This document shows, piece after piece, positions 1 to 4,282 of a stretch of DNA of 5,596 nucleotides. The stretch is from Haloferacaceae archaeon (GTDB lineage Archaea > Halobacteriota > Halobacteria > Halobacteriales > Haloferacaceae). The position numbers and the translations under genes were made by a program. The DNA lies in assembly GCA_018609965.1 (NCBI GenBank), contig JAHENP010000215.1:1-5596 (forward strand), in the 5' to 3' direction. Below the pieces are notes generated by a model, which saw only the letters and a program-made list of their open reading frames with translations, searched no databases and was not told the DNA's origin. Each line of letters begins with the position of its first letter. Within the stretch, counting starts at the first letter, position 1.

Positions 1-198
1 AGAGTAACAGCCGTAGTTGTACGGCTCGAACGACGCGTCTGTCAGCCGCCGCCCGAAGTTCTGGAGACACCAGATGTCCCCGTAGAACACCAGCTTCTGG
101 AGTCGGGACTCGTACGCGGGGTCCAACTGGTGGAGAATCTCCTTCAGGATCTGCTCGAGTTCGTCGAGGTCGGTTCTGTCGGTCTGATCGAGTGTCAT
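1..198 (-). CDS. SocA/Panacea-type (DUF4065) protein, N-terminal part, cut by window edge
   Basis: An ATG at 198 opens a minus-strand frame of 66 codons that runs off the left edge with no stop. Residues 33-66 carry the pattern I associate with the SocA/Panacea (DUF4065) domain: RLQKLVFYGDIWCLQ (32-46), then an FGRRLTD turn (48-54) and a FEPYNYGCYS stretch (57-66). The first 30 residues are an acidic helical lead-in. Family knowledge: DUF4065 domains occur in antitoxins (SocA, which hands the SocB toxin to ClpXP, and the wider Panacea antitoxins) and in phage or mobile-element proteins. Whether this one is an antitoxin cannot be judged because the rest of the gene and any partner lie outside the window. 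The start fits the beginning of the alignable domain, and a possible promoter lies about 75 nt upstream. The family call is by recognition and fairly but not fully secure. Confidence 0.62.
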   Translation of the reverse strand, partial: MTLDQTDRTDLDELEQILKEILHQLDPAYESRLQKLVFYGDIWCLQNFGRRLTDASFEPYNYGCYS

Positions 199-269
199 GT
201 GGTGTTCACCTGAGTTGGACCGGATACCGGGTTCGTACTCGCTGTCGTGCACCAGTAGTGGAGCCGATG

Positions 270-278
270 GTAAAAAGA
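270..278 (-). promoter_or_regulatory. Possible TATA element for the SocA-like gene
   Basis: On the minus strand this reads CTTTTTACC, an A/T run in otherwise GC-rich sequence, about 75 nt upstream of the ATG at 198. In haloarchaea such T/A-rich boxes usually lie about 25 bp before the transcript start, which would give a leader of roughly 50 nt. There is no independent support for it. Confidence 0.25.
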
Positions 279-295
279 TCGGGGGAGCACGCCGA

Positions 296-545
296 CGGTG
301 GAAAACCGCCGCTAAGTACCTGAAACGTCTTATTTGTATTTTAGAACCACAAAGTTATTGGGAACTTAGACAACTATCCGGCAGTGGATTTCGGCGTCGA
401 GTCCATCGAGCACTGACGACGCACACGGAACCCGCACGTTGCTCTGTTTCATCGTTCCGCCACCGTTGGTGTTCCCGGGACGGGACCTGTCTGCATCACA
501 GCGGGGAAAGGTGGAAGCCCACCCCGTTAGCCGTGGGTAACTGAC
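296..545 (+). mobile_element. Possible IS200/IS605-type relic or small non-autonomous derivative
   Basis: This stretch holds no convincing gene. It starts with a hairpin (arms cggtgg 296-301 and ccgccg 306-311 around aaaa), followed by an AT-rich tract (328-360) unlike its surroundings. It ends with a degraded palindrome, cccac (518-522) and gtggg (533-537), in the context ggaagcccac...gttagccgtggg. Ends of haloarchaeal IS200/IS605 elements carry such subterminal hairpins, and their right ends often resemble the second one. The plus-strand reading before it (roughly 400-544, ending WKPTPLAVGN and stop) could be a remnant of a TnpB C-terminus, but no zinc-ribbon or catalytic motif is left. Small IS605-derived palindrome-bearing elements are known in haloarchaea. 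The element call and both boundaries are inference. It may instead be non-coding sequence with chance hairpins. Confidence 0.3.
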
Positions 546-820
546 GCGCCCAGACCCCAGTCGACATCCGTCTCGACAGCCGCACGCTCTCGGTCCGCTC
601 GCTCAACTTTCGTCTGCCCGACACGTTCGATCGCTTCCTCGCGGTCAAGCTCACCGTCGAAGTACTCTCTGAGAACGAGATCCTCCCAGAGGTCCTGGAG
701 TCCGCGTTCGAGCGCCTGCTCGAACACCTCGGACTCGGGCACGTCACGCGCCGCGGCGATTGCTCGAACCCGGTCGGAAAGTTCGGCGGCCATACGCCGT
801 CGTTGCTCGACATCGGTCAT
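527..820 (-). CDS. Orphan VapB-like antitoxin, haloarchaeal family
   Basis: A 97-residue acidic protein starting at ATG 820. Residues 12-40 (AELSDRVRAIAAARDVPESE...) form a short helical module of the kind that opens many antitoxins. Residues 41-56 (LQDLWEDLVLREYFDG) are followed by a REEAIERVG segment (60-68) and the tail VDWGLGA (86-92). I recognise this layout from haloarchaeal antitoxins that sit directly before PIN-domain toxin genes and usually end near a WGL(x)A motif. Here the expected toxin is absent: after residue 92 the frame adds SVTHG and stops, and no PIN-domain frame lies in 199-526. These last codons enter the palindrome of the possible IS relic. The start at 820 is preferred to a TTG at 871 because the similarity with the decayed paralogue at 2467 is clearest from this codon. 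No Shine-Dalgarno is evident. A DNA-binding regulator without toxin is the alternative. Confidence 0.62.
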   Translation of the reverse strand: MTDVEQRRRMAAELSDRVRAIAAARDVPESEVFEQALERGLQDLWEDLVLREYFDGELDREEAIERVGQTKVERADRERAAVETDVDWGLGASVTHG

Positions 821-888
821 AAATCCGTGTCTGATGTGTCTTCGGCTTGACACTCGCGTAGCTCCCCACAACTAGACAGCAGCACAAC

Positions 889-898
889 CGTATTTTTG
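889..898 (-). promoter_or_regulatory. Possible TATA element of the orphan antitoxin
   Basis: On the minus strand this reads CAAAAATACG, about 70 nt upstream of the ATG at 820. It is one of two A/T-rich patches in the divergent intergenic region between the antitoxin and the lipoprotein gene. If used, the transcript would start near 865 with a leader of about 45 nt. Confidence 0.3.
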
Positions 899-903
899 CT
901 AAC

Positions 904-927
904 TAATTATATAGAAACTAATATAAC
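904..927 (+). promoter_or_regulatory. Promoter (TATA region) of the lipoprotein gene
   Basis: A strongly A/T-rich patch, aattatatag (905-914) and aatataacg (920-928), stands out from GC-rich flanks. The second box is centred about 26 nt before the GTG at 950, the usual archaeal distance from TATA to transcription start, so the message could be leaderless or nearly so. This supports the GTG start over the TTG at 896, which would lie upstream of the promoter. Confidence 0.5.
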
Positions 928-949
928 GTTTGACCAGTTCAACTGTCCC

Positions 950-2131
950 GTGAACAACAGTTCGGGAGCAGTTGGAAGACGCGCCGTGGTCACTGCCACG
1001 GCGCTCGGACTCAGTGGCTGTGTCTCGCTTCCGGAGTGGCGGAGAGAACCAACCCCAGAACTGACACCCACAAGCTGGGAGATGGCGGGGGGGAACGCAC
1101 ACAACACCAGCCGACTCACCACCACGGTCGGGTGCCAGATTGGCGACGCTGCCTGGCGACGGTCACCCGGCTCGCAGTTTGCGAGCCCACTCGTCACCAC
1201 CACAGAGCTGGGACTCGTTCACACGCAGTCGACGGTGTTCGGGTTCGACAAAGCCGACGGGACTGTCGCGTTCACACATTCACTCCCTGGTGGAGTCGCT
1301 GCCGCCCCAGCGGTCACAGACAATCTCGTGGTCGTCCCGCGTGACACCGTTGGCGAGGGGTTCGACCAGATCGATCTCGACACGCCGACGGTGTACGCGA
1401 TCGACCACGAGACAGGACGACGAGCGTGGGAACACACGGTTGACGGCAGCTTTCTCGCGTCGGTCACCGTCGCTGACGATATCTACGTCCAGTCGGACCG
1501 CGAGGTACACCGCCTCACGGCTAACGGGACGGCCGTGTGGCGTCACAGCTTTGAGCAGCCGTTCGACTTGCAGAAGATCGTCTCGTACATTCGCCCAGTA
1601 GTCGGCTCGGACGCAGTCTATGTCGTCCACCGGGGTGGGGTTATCAGACTCAACCGCGCCACAGGCGAGGCCCAGTGGACACGTTCGGCGTGGGAAGCGG
1701 ACTTCCCGCCCGTCGTGGTCGACGGGACCACGCTCCTCGCCTCAACTGGCGACGCTGTCGTCGGCCTCCGTCCCGACGACGGCCGCGTGCGGTGGCGTGT
1801 CGACGAGTCTCCGGCGTGGGGGCCTGCAGTCACCGACGCTGTCGCTGTTTTCGATATCGACGATGGCGGGTTGCTCGGTGTCGACCCCACAGCTGGTGAG
1901 GAACAGTGGCGTACCGAGGATGGACATACGATATGTCCGCCTGTCGTCGCCAGTGGCTCCGTGTTCACGGGTGGGACCACGCTGTCTGCTGTCGACACCG
2001 CGACCGGTGACCGAGTCGACACCCGTGATGTCCGTACCTCGGTCGACTGGATCACACCTGACGCAGACGGACTACTTGTCAGAGAGTCGATACTTGGTGC
2101 TCCCACCATCAAACGATACTCGCTCCGGTGA
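950..2131 (+). CDS. PQQ/BamB-like beta-propeller Tat lipoprotein
   Basis: A 393-residue protein from GTG 950. The N-terminus is a short twin-arginine lipoprotein signal: GRRAVV (9-14), a hydrophobic stretch, and the lipobox LSGC (21-24). This predicts export by the Tat route, lipid attachment at Cys24 and a location on the outer face of the cytoplasmic membrane. The mature part is a string of PQQ-type propeller blades. Each has a D/A-x-x-TG or DG turn followed by a Trp and basic residue or an equivalent: 99-110 (KADGTVAF), 151-163 (HETGRRAWEH), 190-199 (ANGTAVWRH), 236-245 (ATGEAQWTR), 274-283 (DDGRVRWRV), 311-321 (TAGEEQWRT) and 348-356. The start of the propeller (WEMAGGNAHNTSR, 43-55) is typical of haloarchaeal members. 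I see no catalytic dehydrogenase motifs, so a structural or binding role is more likely than an enzyme; the ligand is unknown. It is a single gene, divergent from the orphan antitoxin. A TTG at 896 would add 18 residues before the signal and is disfavoured. Confidence 0.85.
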   Translation: MNNSSGAVGRRAVVTATALGLSGCVSLPEWRREPTPELTPTSWEMAGGNAHNTSRLTTTVGCQIGDAAWRRSPGSQFASPLVTTTELGLVHTQSTVFGFDKADGTVAFTHSLPGGVAAAPAVTDNLVVVPRDTVGEGFDQIDLDTPTVYAIDHETGRRAWEHTVDGSFLASVTVADDIYVQSDREVHRLTANGTAVWRHSFEQPFDLQKIVSYIRPVVGSDAVYVVHRGGVIRLNRATGEAQWTRSAWEADFPPVVVDGTTLLASTGDAVVGLRPDDGRVRWRVDESPAWGPAVTDAVAVFDIDDGGLLGVDPTAGEEQWRTEDGHTICPPVVASGSVFTGGTTLSAVDTATGDRVDTRDVRTSVDWITPDADGLLVRESILGAPTIKRYSLR

Positions 2132-2142
2132 CTGTCGTCACC
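2127..2142 (+). terminator. Hairpin overlapping the lipoprotein stop codon
   Basis: A perfect 6-bp stem, ggtgac (2127-2132) and gtcacc (2137-2142), around the loop tgtc. The TGA stop of the lipoprotein (2129-2131) lies inside the left arm. No T-run follows, so its action as a terminator is uncertain. The hairpin lies just before the duplicated sequence that starts at 2148. Confidence 0.3.
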
Positions 2143-2147
2143 TCACA

Positions 2148-2261
2148 CTGCTCACCCCCCACGCTCCCGGAACCAGACGTGTTCACCGACTGGTGACCCT
2201 CCGTCGTCGATCTCCAGCCGGCCACACACCAACTCCCGCACCGCCGTTGTCATAATCAACT
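2148..2261. repeat. Direct repeat, copy 1 (duplicated 3' end of the 119-aa gene)
   Basis: This 114-bp segment matches 3343-3456 at a constant offset of 1195, with six mismatches by hand count (two near 2197-2203, one at 2248, three at 2252-2254). On the minus strand it still encodes MTTAVREL at 2253 and onward to the same RERGG stop as the intact gene. Weaker similarity appears to continue to about 2290, with one extra base in this copy. The pair brackets the vapBC cassette and the chimeric pseudogene. Confidence 0.92.
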
Positions 2262-2290
2262 TGCGGAGCCAGCGGCTCGTCACTGTCCGT
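2152..2290 (-). pseudogene. Truncated tail copy of the 119-aa conserved protein gene
   Basis: From ATG 2253 to the TGA at 2152-2154 the minus strand reads 33 codons almost identical to residues 87-119 of the intact protein at 3347-3706 (a Gly in place of a Glu in the IDDGxSPVG stretch, and changed residues at the start). Upstream of 2253 the DNA still resembles the codons for ADERPTVEL, but one additional base puts that part in another frame. The first two thirds of the gene are missing. It may still be an open reading frame by chance, but it is best read as a leftover of duplication or recombination. Confidence 0.7.
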
Positions 2291-2467
2291 TCCCTCACCC
2301 CCGTCACCAACCGTTTCACTCTCGAAGCACTCTCTGAAGACGATATCTTCCCGTCCGCGTTCGAGCGCCTGCCCGAACACCTCGGGCACGTCACGCGCTG
2401 CGGCGATTACTCGAACCCGGTCGGAGAGTCCGGCAGCCATACGTCGTCGCTGTTCGGCATCGGTTAT
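2183..2467 (-). pseudogene. Decayed antitoxin paralogue, chimeric with a foreign 3' end
   Basis: The codons from 2467 down read ITDAEQRRRMAAGLSDRV, then RVIAAARDVPE and VFGQALERG, closely following residues 1-40 of the orphan antitoxin at 527-820. Four changes mark decay. The start codon ATG has become ATA (+ strand tat at 2465-2467). Codons for two residues are missing after VPE (6 nt). About 12 nt are lost around the LWED segment. After RECFES (about 2326) similarity to the antitoxin ends and the frame runs into the duplicated tail of the 119-aa gene, read out of frame to a stop at 2183-2185. An internal ATG at 2440 or the GTG at 2524 could still start translation, so a shortened product cannot be excluded. 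The DNA upstream of the lost start also resembles the other copy for some tens of bases. Confidence 0.72.
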
Positions 2468-2522
2468 AAACCTGTGTCTGGTCTGTTGGCGAGGGACTTC
2501 GTCTGTTCGGAGACGACGGGAC

Positions 2523-2544
2523 ACTGTTTCTGCACAGAAACAGT
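2523..2544. promoter_or_regulatory. Perfect 22-bp palindrome between vapC and the pseudogene
   Basis: Arms actgtttctg (2523-2532) and cagaaacagt (2535-2544) are perfect reverse complements separated only by ca. It lies 37 nt past the vapC stop and about 56 nt before the lost start of the antitoxin pseudogene. It could be an operator from the decayed antitoxin locus or a 3' hairpin ending the vapBC message. The absence of a following T-run and the almost loop-free symmetry make a protein-binding site at least as likely. Confidence 0.5.
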
Positions 2545-2580
2545 CGCTTCGGCAGTACAGTCGGGCCGTTTATCGACAGT

Positions 2581-2973
2581 TCAGTACGCTTCGACCGTGA
2601 CTCCGAGCCTGTCGAAGTGCTCGACGTTTGCAGTAAGCACTGGTTCGTCGTGGATGTCGGCGACAGCAGCAACCATCGGATCGACCTTGTCGATTCCACT
2701 CTCCCCGTCGGCTTGTTGATCTGCCTGTGCGAGTAGTCGTCCGGCGCGACGGGCGATGGTCTCGTCTTGCTCGACGACCGGGTACATCCGGAGTGCGTTC
2801 TGCACGTTGCGCCGTTCCTCGTCACCACGGAACTCGGCACCATAGGACAGTTCTACAACCACTGGGGACGGAACACGCTGTACAGTCCCAGCCGCAGACA
2901 GTTCGAGCCCTTTCTCGAAGGCGTCCTGCCGACCGTCGAAGAGGTCGATTAGAAATGACGTGTCGAGAATCAC
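2581..2973 (-). CDS. vapC: VapC-type PIN-domain ribonuclease toxin
   Basis: A 130-residue protein starting at GTG 2973, which overlaps the vapB stop by 4 nt (GTGA). The PIN-domain landmarks are in order: MILDTSFLIDL with Asp4, SPVVVELSYG with Glu41, DKVDPMVAAVAD with Asp98 (and Asp95), and the end TANVEHFDRLG with Asn116 and Asp121. Known family biology: PIN toxins use the acidic cluster to hold Mg2+ or Mn2+ and cut RNA, often tRNA or rRNA, when free of antitoxin. All expected acidic residues are present and the length is normal, so the toxin looks intact. It is translationally coupled to vapB, as in classic TA operons. The RNA target cannot be told from the sequence. Confidence 0.88.
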   Translation of the reverse strand: MILDTSFLIDLFDGRQDAFEKGLELSAAGTVQRVPSPVVVELSYGAEFRGDEERRNVQNALRMYPVVEQDETIARRAGRLLAQADQQADGESGIDKVDPMVAAVADIHDEPVLTANVEHFDRLGVTVEAY

Positions 2974-3200
2974 TCGAACCGCTCCCGGAGTTCAGCTTTC
3001 CCCGCCACGTCGGCCTCCCGGCTCGATTCGAGACGGTCCCGCATCTCTGCGGCCGTCTCCGAAGATACGATTCCGGCGACGGCCTCTGGGTGCGGGCCCC
3101 CGACGAGACGGCGGAGTGTATCCTCCATCGTCTCGTTGTCTCGGTTGTGTGTCTCGACAAACTCGTGAAACTCCTCAGAGATGCGGACCGATTTGCTCAT
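2970..3200 (-). CDS. vapB: VapB-type antitoxin, partner of the adjoining VapC
   Basis: A 76-residue protein from ATG 3200. The N-terminal MSKSVRISEEFHEFVETHNRDN followed by ETMEDTLRRLVGG (residues 1-35) matches the short strand-helix-helix pattern of small archaeal VapB-type antitoxins that bind operator DNA as dimers. The charged C-terminal half (36-76, ending AELRERFE) is of the kind that wraps around a PIN toxin. The stop TGA overlaps the vapC GTG by 4 nt, which implies coupled translation. A near-palindrome begins one base upstream of the start, the expected place for an autoregulatory operator. The family call rests on pattern and on the PIN neighbour. A different small DNA-binding fold is possible, but the role as cognate antitoxin is well supported by position. 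Confidence 0.85.
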   Translation of the reverse strand: MSKSVRISEEFHEFVETHNRDNETMEDTLRRLVGGPHPEAVAGIVSSETAAEMRDRLESSREADVAGKAELRERFE

Positions 3201-3233
3201 CTCGTGTACACTCGAGTATACGAGCTATTCAAT
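3201..3233 (-). promoter_or_regulatory. vapBC promoter with palindromic operator candidate
   Basis: Directly before the vapB ATG lies an imperfect palindrome (3201-3224): left arm ctcgtgtac and right arm gtatacgag differ from perfect symmetry at one pair within the outer nine. The AT-rich patch attgaatag on the minus strand (about 3225-3233) is about 26-30 nt from the ATG, a proper TATA distance for a leaderless message. The palindrome would thus cover the transcription start, where binding of a VapB-VapC complex would block transcription. This is inferred from position and symmetry. Confidence 0.5.
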
Positions 3234-3265
3234 CCTCGGCGTGGACGTGTCAGCCTCGAAGAGGT

Positions 3266-3281
3266 CTCGGGACTCCCCGAG
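3266..3281. repeat. Short perfect hairpin upstream of vapB
   Basis: Arms ctcggg (3266-3271) and cccgag (3276-3281) around actc. It lies in the 146-bp gap between vapB and the 119-aa gene, which holds no gene of its own. Role unknown. Confidence 0.35.
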
Positions 3282-3288
3282 TATCCAC

Positions 3289-3312
3289 AGCCGAGTGCCG
3301 TCCGACTCGGCT
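3289..3312. repeat. Inverted repeat with 8-bp arms in the vapB upstream gap
   Basis: Arms agccgagt (3289-3296) and actcggct (3305-3312) are perfect reverse complements around an 8-nt loop. It lies downstream of the 119-aa gene stop (3347) on the minus strand, so it may help end that message, or it may be a second regulatory site for vapBC. Confidence 0.4.
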
Positions 3313-3322
3313 CGGTAGTCCT

Positions 3323-3341
3323 GCGACAGTCGCCATGTCGC
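3323..3341 (-). terminator. Hairpin just after the 119-aa gene
   Basis: Arms gcgaca (3323-3328) and tgtcgc (3336-3341) with a 7-nt loop begin 6 nt after the minus-strand stop at 3347. Position fits a 3' end structure, but no T-run follows. Confidence 0.25.
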
Positions 3342-3342
3342 C

Positions 3343-3456
3343 CTGCTCACCCCCCACGCTCCCGGAACCAGACGTGTTCACCGACTGGTGACTCTCCATC
3401 GTCGATCTCCAGCCGGCCACACACCAACTCCCGCACCGCCGTCGTCACGGTCAACT
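3343..3456. repeat. Direct repeat, copy 2 (in the intact 119-aa gene)
   Basis: The partner of 2148-2261. This copy is the last roughly 36 codons, the stop and 4 bp past the stop of the intact gene at 3347-3706. Because it belongs to a complete gene, it is probably the source copy. Confidence 0.92.
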
Positions 3457-3706
3457 CGACGGTCGGCCGCTCGTCAGCGTCTGTCGTTGCTCCACTCGTG
3501 TCGTCCGTCGCTCCACTCGTATTGTCCGCCGCTCCACCAGCGTCTCCCGGCGCGTCGTCCGTCCCATCCCCGTCACTCCCCGCGCCGACGGGCGCGACAG
3601 TGAACACGGCGTGCCCGTCGCGCTCGGCCACCGAGACGATCTCCCCCTCGCGCCACCGCTCGGGGTCCTGTTGTGGCGGTCGCGAGTGGATTCGGTCGTG
3701 GTTCAC
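3347..3706 (-). CDS. Uncharacterised conserved haloarchaeal protein, 119 aa
   Basis: I do not recognise a named function. The GTG at 3706 begins NHDRIHSRPPQQDPERWREGEIV (residues 2-24), a hydrophilic opening, then SVAERDGHAVFTVAP (25-39), which looks like a beta-strand pair. An acidic, low-complexity Gly/Ala/Thr/Asp linker (40-80) follows, and then a compact end: VELTVTTAVRELVCG (83-97), RLEIDDGESPVGE (98-110) and HVWFRERGG (111-119). The two ordered parts separated by the linker suggest one small beta-rich domain interrupted by an expanded loop. No signal peptide or membrane segment is seen. The frame stays open upstream to 4261, but that part lies antisense to the DUF123 gene and is not credible. 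It is divergent from the DUF123 gene. Its 3' end is duplicated at 2148-2261. Confidence 0.72.
   Translation of the reverse strand: MNHDRIHSRPPQQDPERWREGEIVSVAERDGHAVFTVAPVGAGSDGDGTDDAPGDAGGAADNTSGATDDTSGATTDADERPTVELTVTTAVRELVCGRLEIDDGESPVGEHVWFRERGG
3489..3551. repeat. 21-bp tandem repeat, three units, coding for heptapeptides
   Basis: Units start with gctccac at 3489, 3510 and 3531. The first two differ at few positions and the third is more divergent. On the minus strand they give in-frame heptads GAADNTS, GATDDTS and a related neighbour in the linker of the 119-aa protein. The 21-bp period keeps the frame, so copy number can vary without breaking the gene. Confidence 0.75.
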
Positions 3707-3803
3707 GACGGCGTTCGGAGCGTGTGGCGGGTAGCCCTGTCGACTCCCACGCGGCGCTGGCCGGCAGACGCGACGCCGGCACGCGGCAACGACCGCCCGT
3801 CGA

Positions 3804-3815
3804 CCGAAACTCACG
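3804..3815 (+). promoter_or_regulatory. Weak BRE/TATA-like site before the DUF123 gene
   Basis: ccgaaactcacg lies 27-38 nt before the GTG at 3842. The purine-rich CGAAA resembles a haloarchaeal BRE, but the following bases make a poor TATA box. The 135-bp divergent gap (3707-3841) is GC-rich and shows no better promoter for either gene. Confidence 0.2.
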
Positions 3816-3841
3816 AGTCGGCCGCCCCCCTCCGGCACCGT

Positions 3842-4249
3842 GTGACCGGCGGCACCTACACGGTCGTCTACGAACTCACGGAGCCGGCGACAGTCACGGT
3901 GGGTGCGCTCGGCGACCACCGGCTGTCGGCTGGCGGCTACGCCTACACCGGGAGCGCGCTCGGGAGCGGCGGGTTCGGCCGCGTCGACCGCCACGAGCGG
4001 GTCGCGGCCGGCGAACACGACGTGCGCCACTGGCACGTGGACTATCTCGGCGGCCACCCTGCTGCGAGTGTCCACCGCGTGCTGCGACTCCCGGAACGCG
4101 ATGTCGAGTGTGCGGTCGCGCAGGCACTCGCCGACGGGCCCGTGGCGGGGTTCGGTGCCTCCGACTGCGACTGTGTGAGCCACCTCGCGGCCTACCTGGA
4201 CGCCGAGGCGACCGTCGACGCCGTCAAGGCGGTTCACAGCCGAATCTGA
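3842..4249 (+). CDS. DUF123 (Uri-type, GIY-YIG-like fold) domain protein
   Basis: A 135-residue protein from GTG 3842. Hallmarks of the DUF123/COG1833 family: TGGTYTVVYEL (2-12), the central GGYAYTGSALGSGGF (31-45) followed by RVDRHERV (47-54), RHWHVDYLGGHP (62-73), VECAVAQAL (88-96) and GFGASDCDCVSHL (103-115) with paired cysteines. The first two blocks correspond to the GIY-YIG-like core with a conserved Arg/His stretch. The family is annotated as Uri-superfamily endonuclease and is sometimes fused to endonuclease III, but activity is not established to my knowledge. The frame is open from an ATG at 3611 and has a GTG at 3722. I prefer 3842 because the domain begins at once, the length is typical, and the longer forms overlap the divergent 119-aa gene or add residues without family character. 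It converges on the oxidoreductase gene with 33 bp between stops. Confidence 0.82.
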   Translation: MTGGTYTVVYELTEPATVTVGALGDHRLSAGGYAYTGSALGSGGFGRVDRHERVAAGEHDVRHWHVDYLGGHPAASVHRVLRLPERDVECAVAQALADGPVAGFGASDCDCVSHLAAYLDAEATVDAVKAVHSRI

Positions 4250-4282
4250 TCGAGCCGCCACGACGCCACCCAGTGCAGCGGC

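Noticed and set aside
197..544. 115-aa plus-strand reading frame as an intact gene
   Set aside because: Its composition is rich in Arg, Ser and Trp/Cys with no acidic bias, unlike haloarchaeal proteins, and its start lies over the start of the SocA-like gene. Only its last part is kept, as a possible transposase remnant.
896..949. TTG at 896 as the start of the lipoprotein gene
   Set aside because: It would precede the TATA-like boxes and add 18 residues before the Tat lipoprotein signal. The GTG at 950 gives a standard signal and fits the promoter distance.
2727..3734. 335-aa plus-strand frame across vapBC and the 119-aa gene
   Set aside because: It is antisense to three supported genes, is Arg/Ser/Pro-rich and lacks any domain pattern.
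3611..3841. Longer starts of the DUF123 gene (ATG 3611, GTG 3722)
   Set aside because: The added residues carry no family pattern, the first overlaps the divergent 119-aa gene, and the GTG at 3842 gives the normal length. GTG 3722 remains possible.
3707..4261. N-terminal extension of the 119-aa gene to a 304-aa protein
   Set aside because: It is antisense to the well-supported DUF123 gene and has no recognisable character. High GC keeps such shadow frames open.
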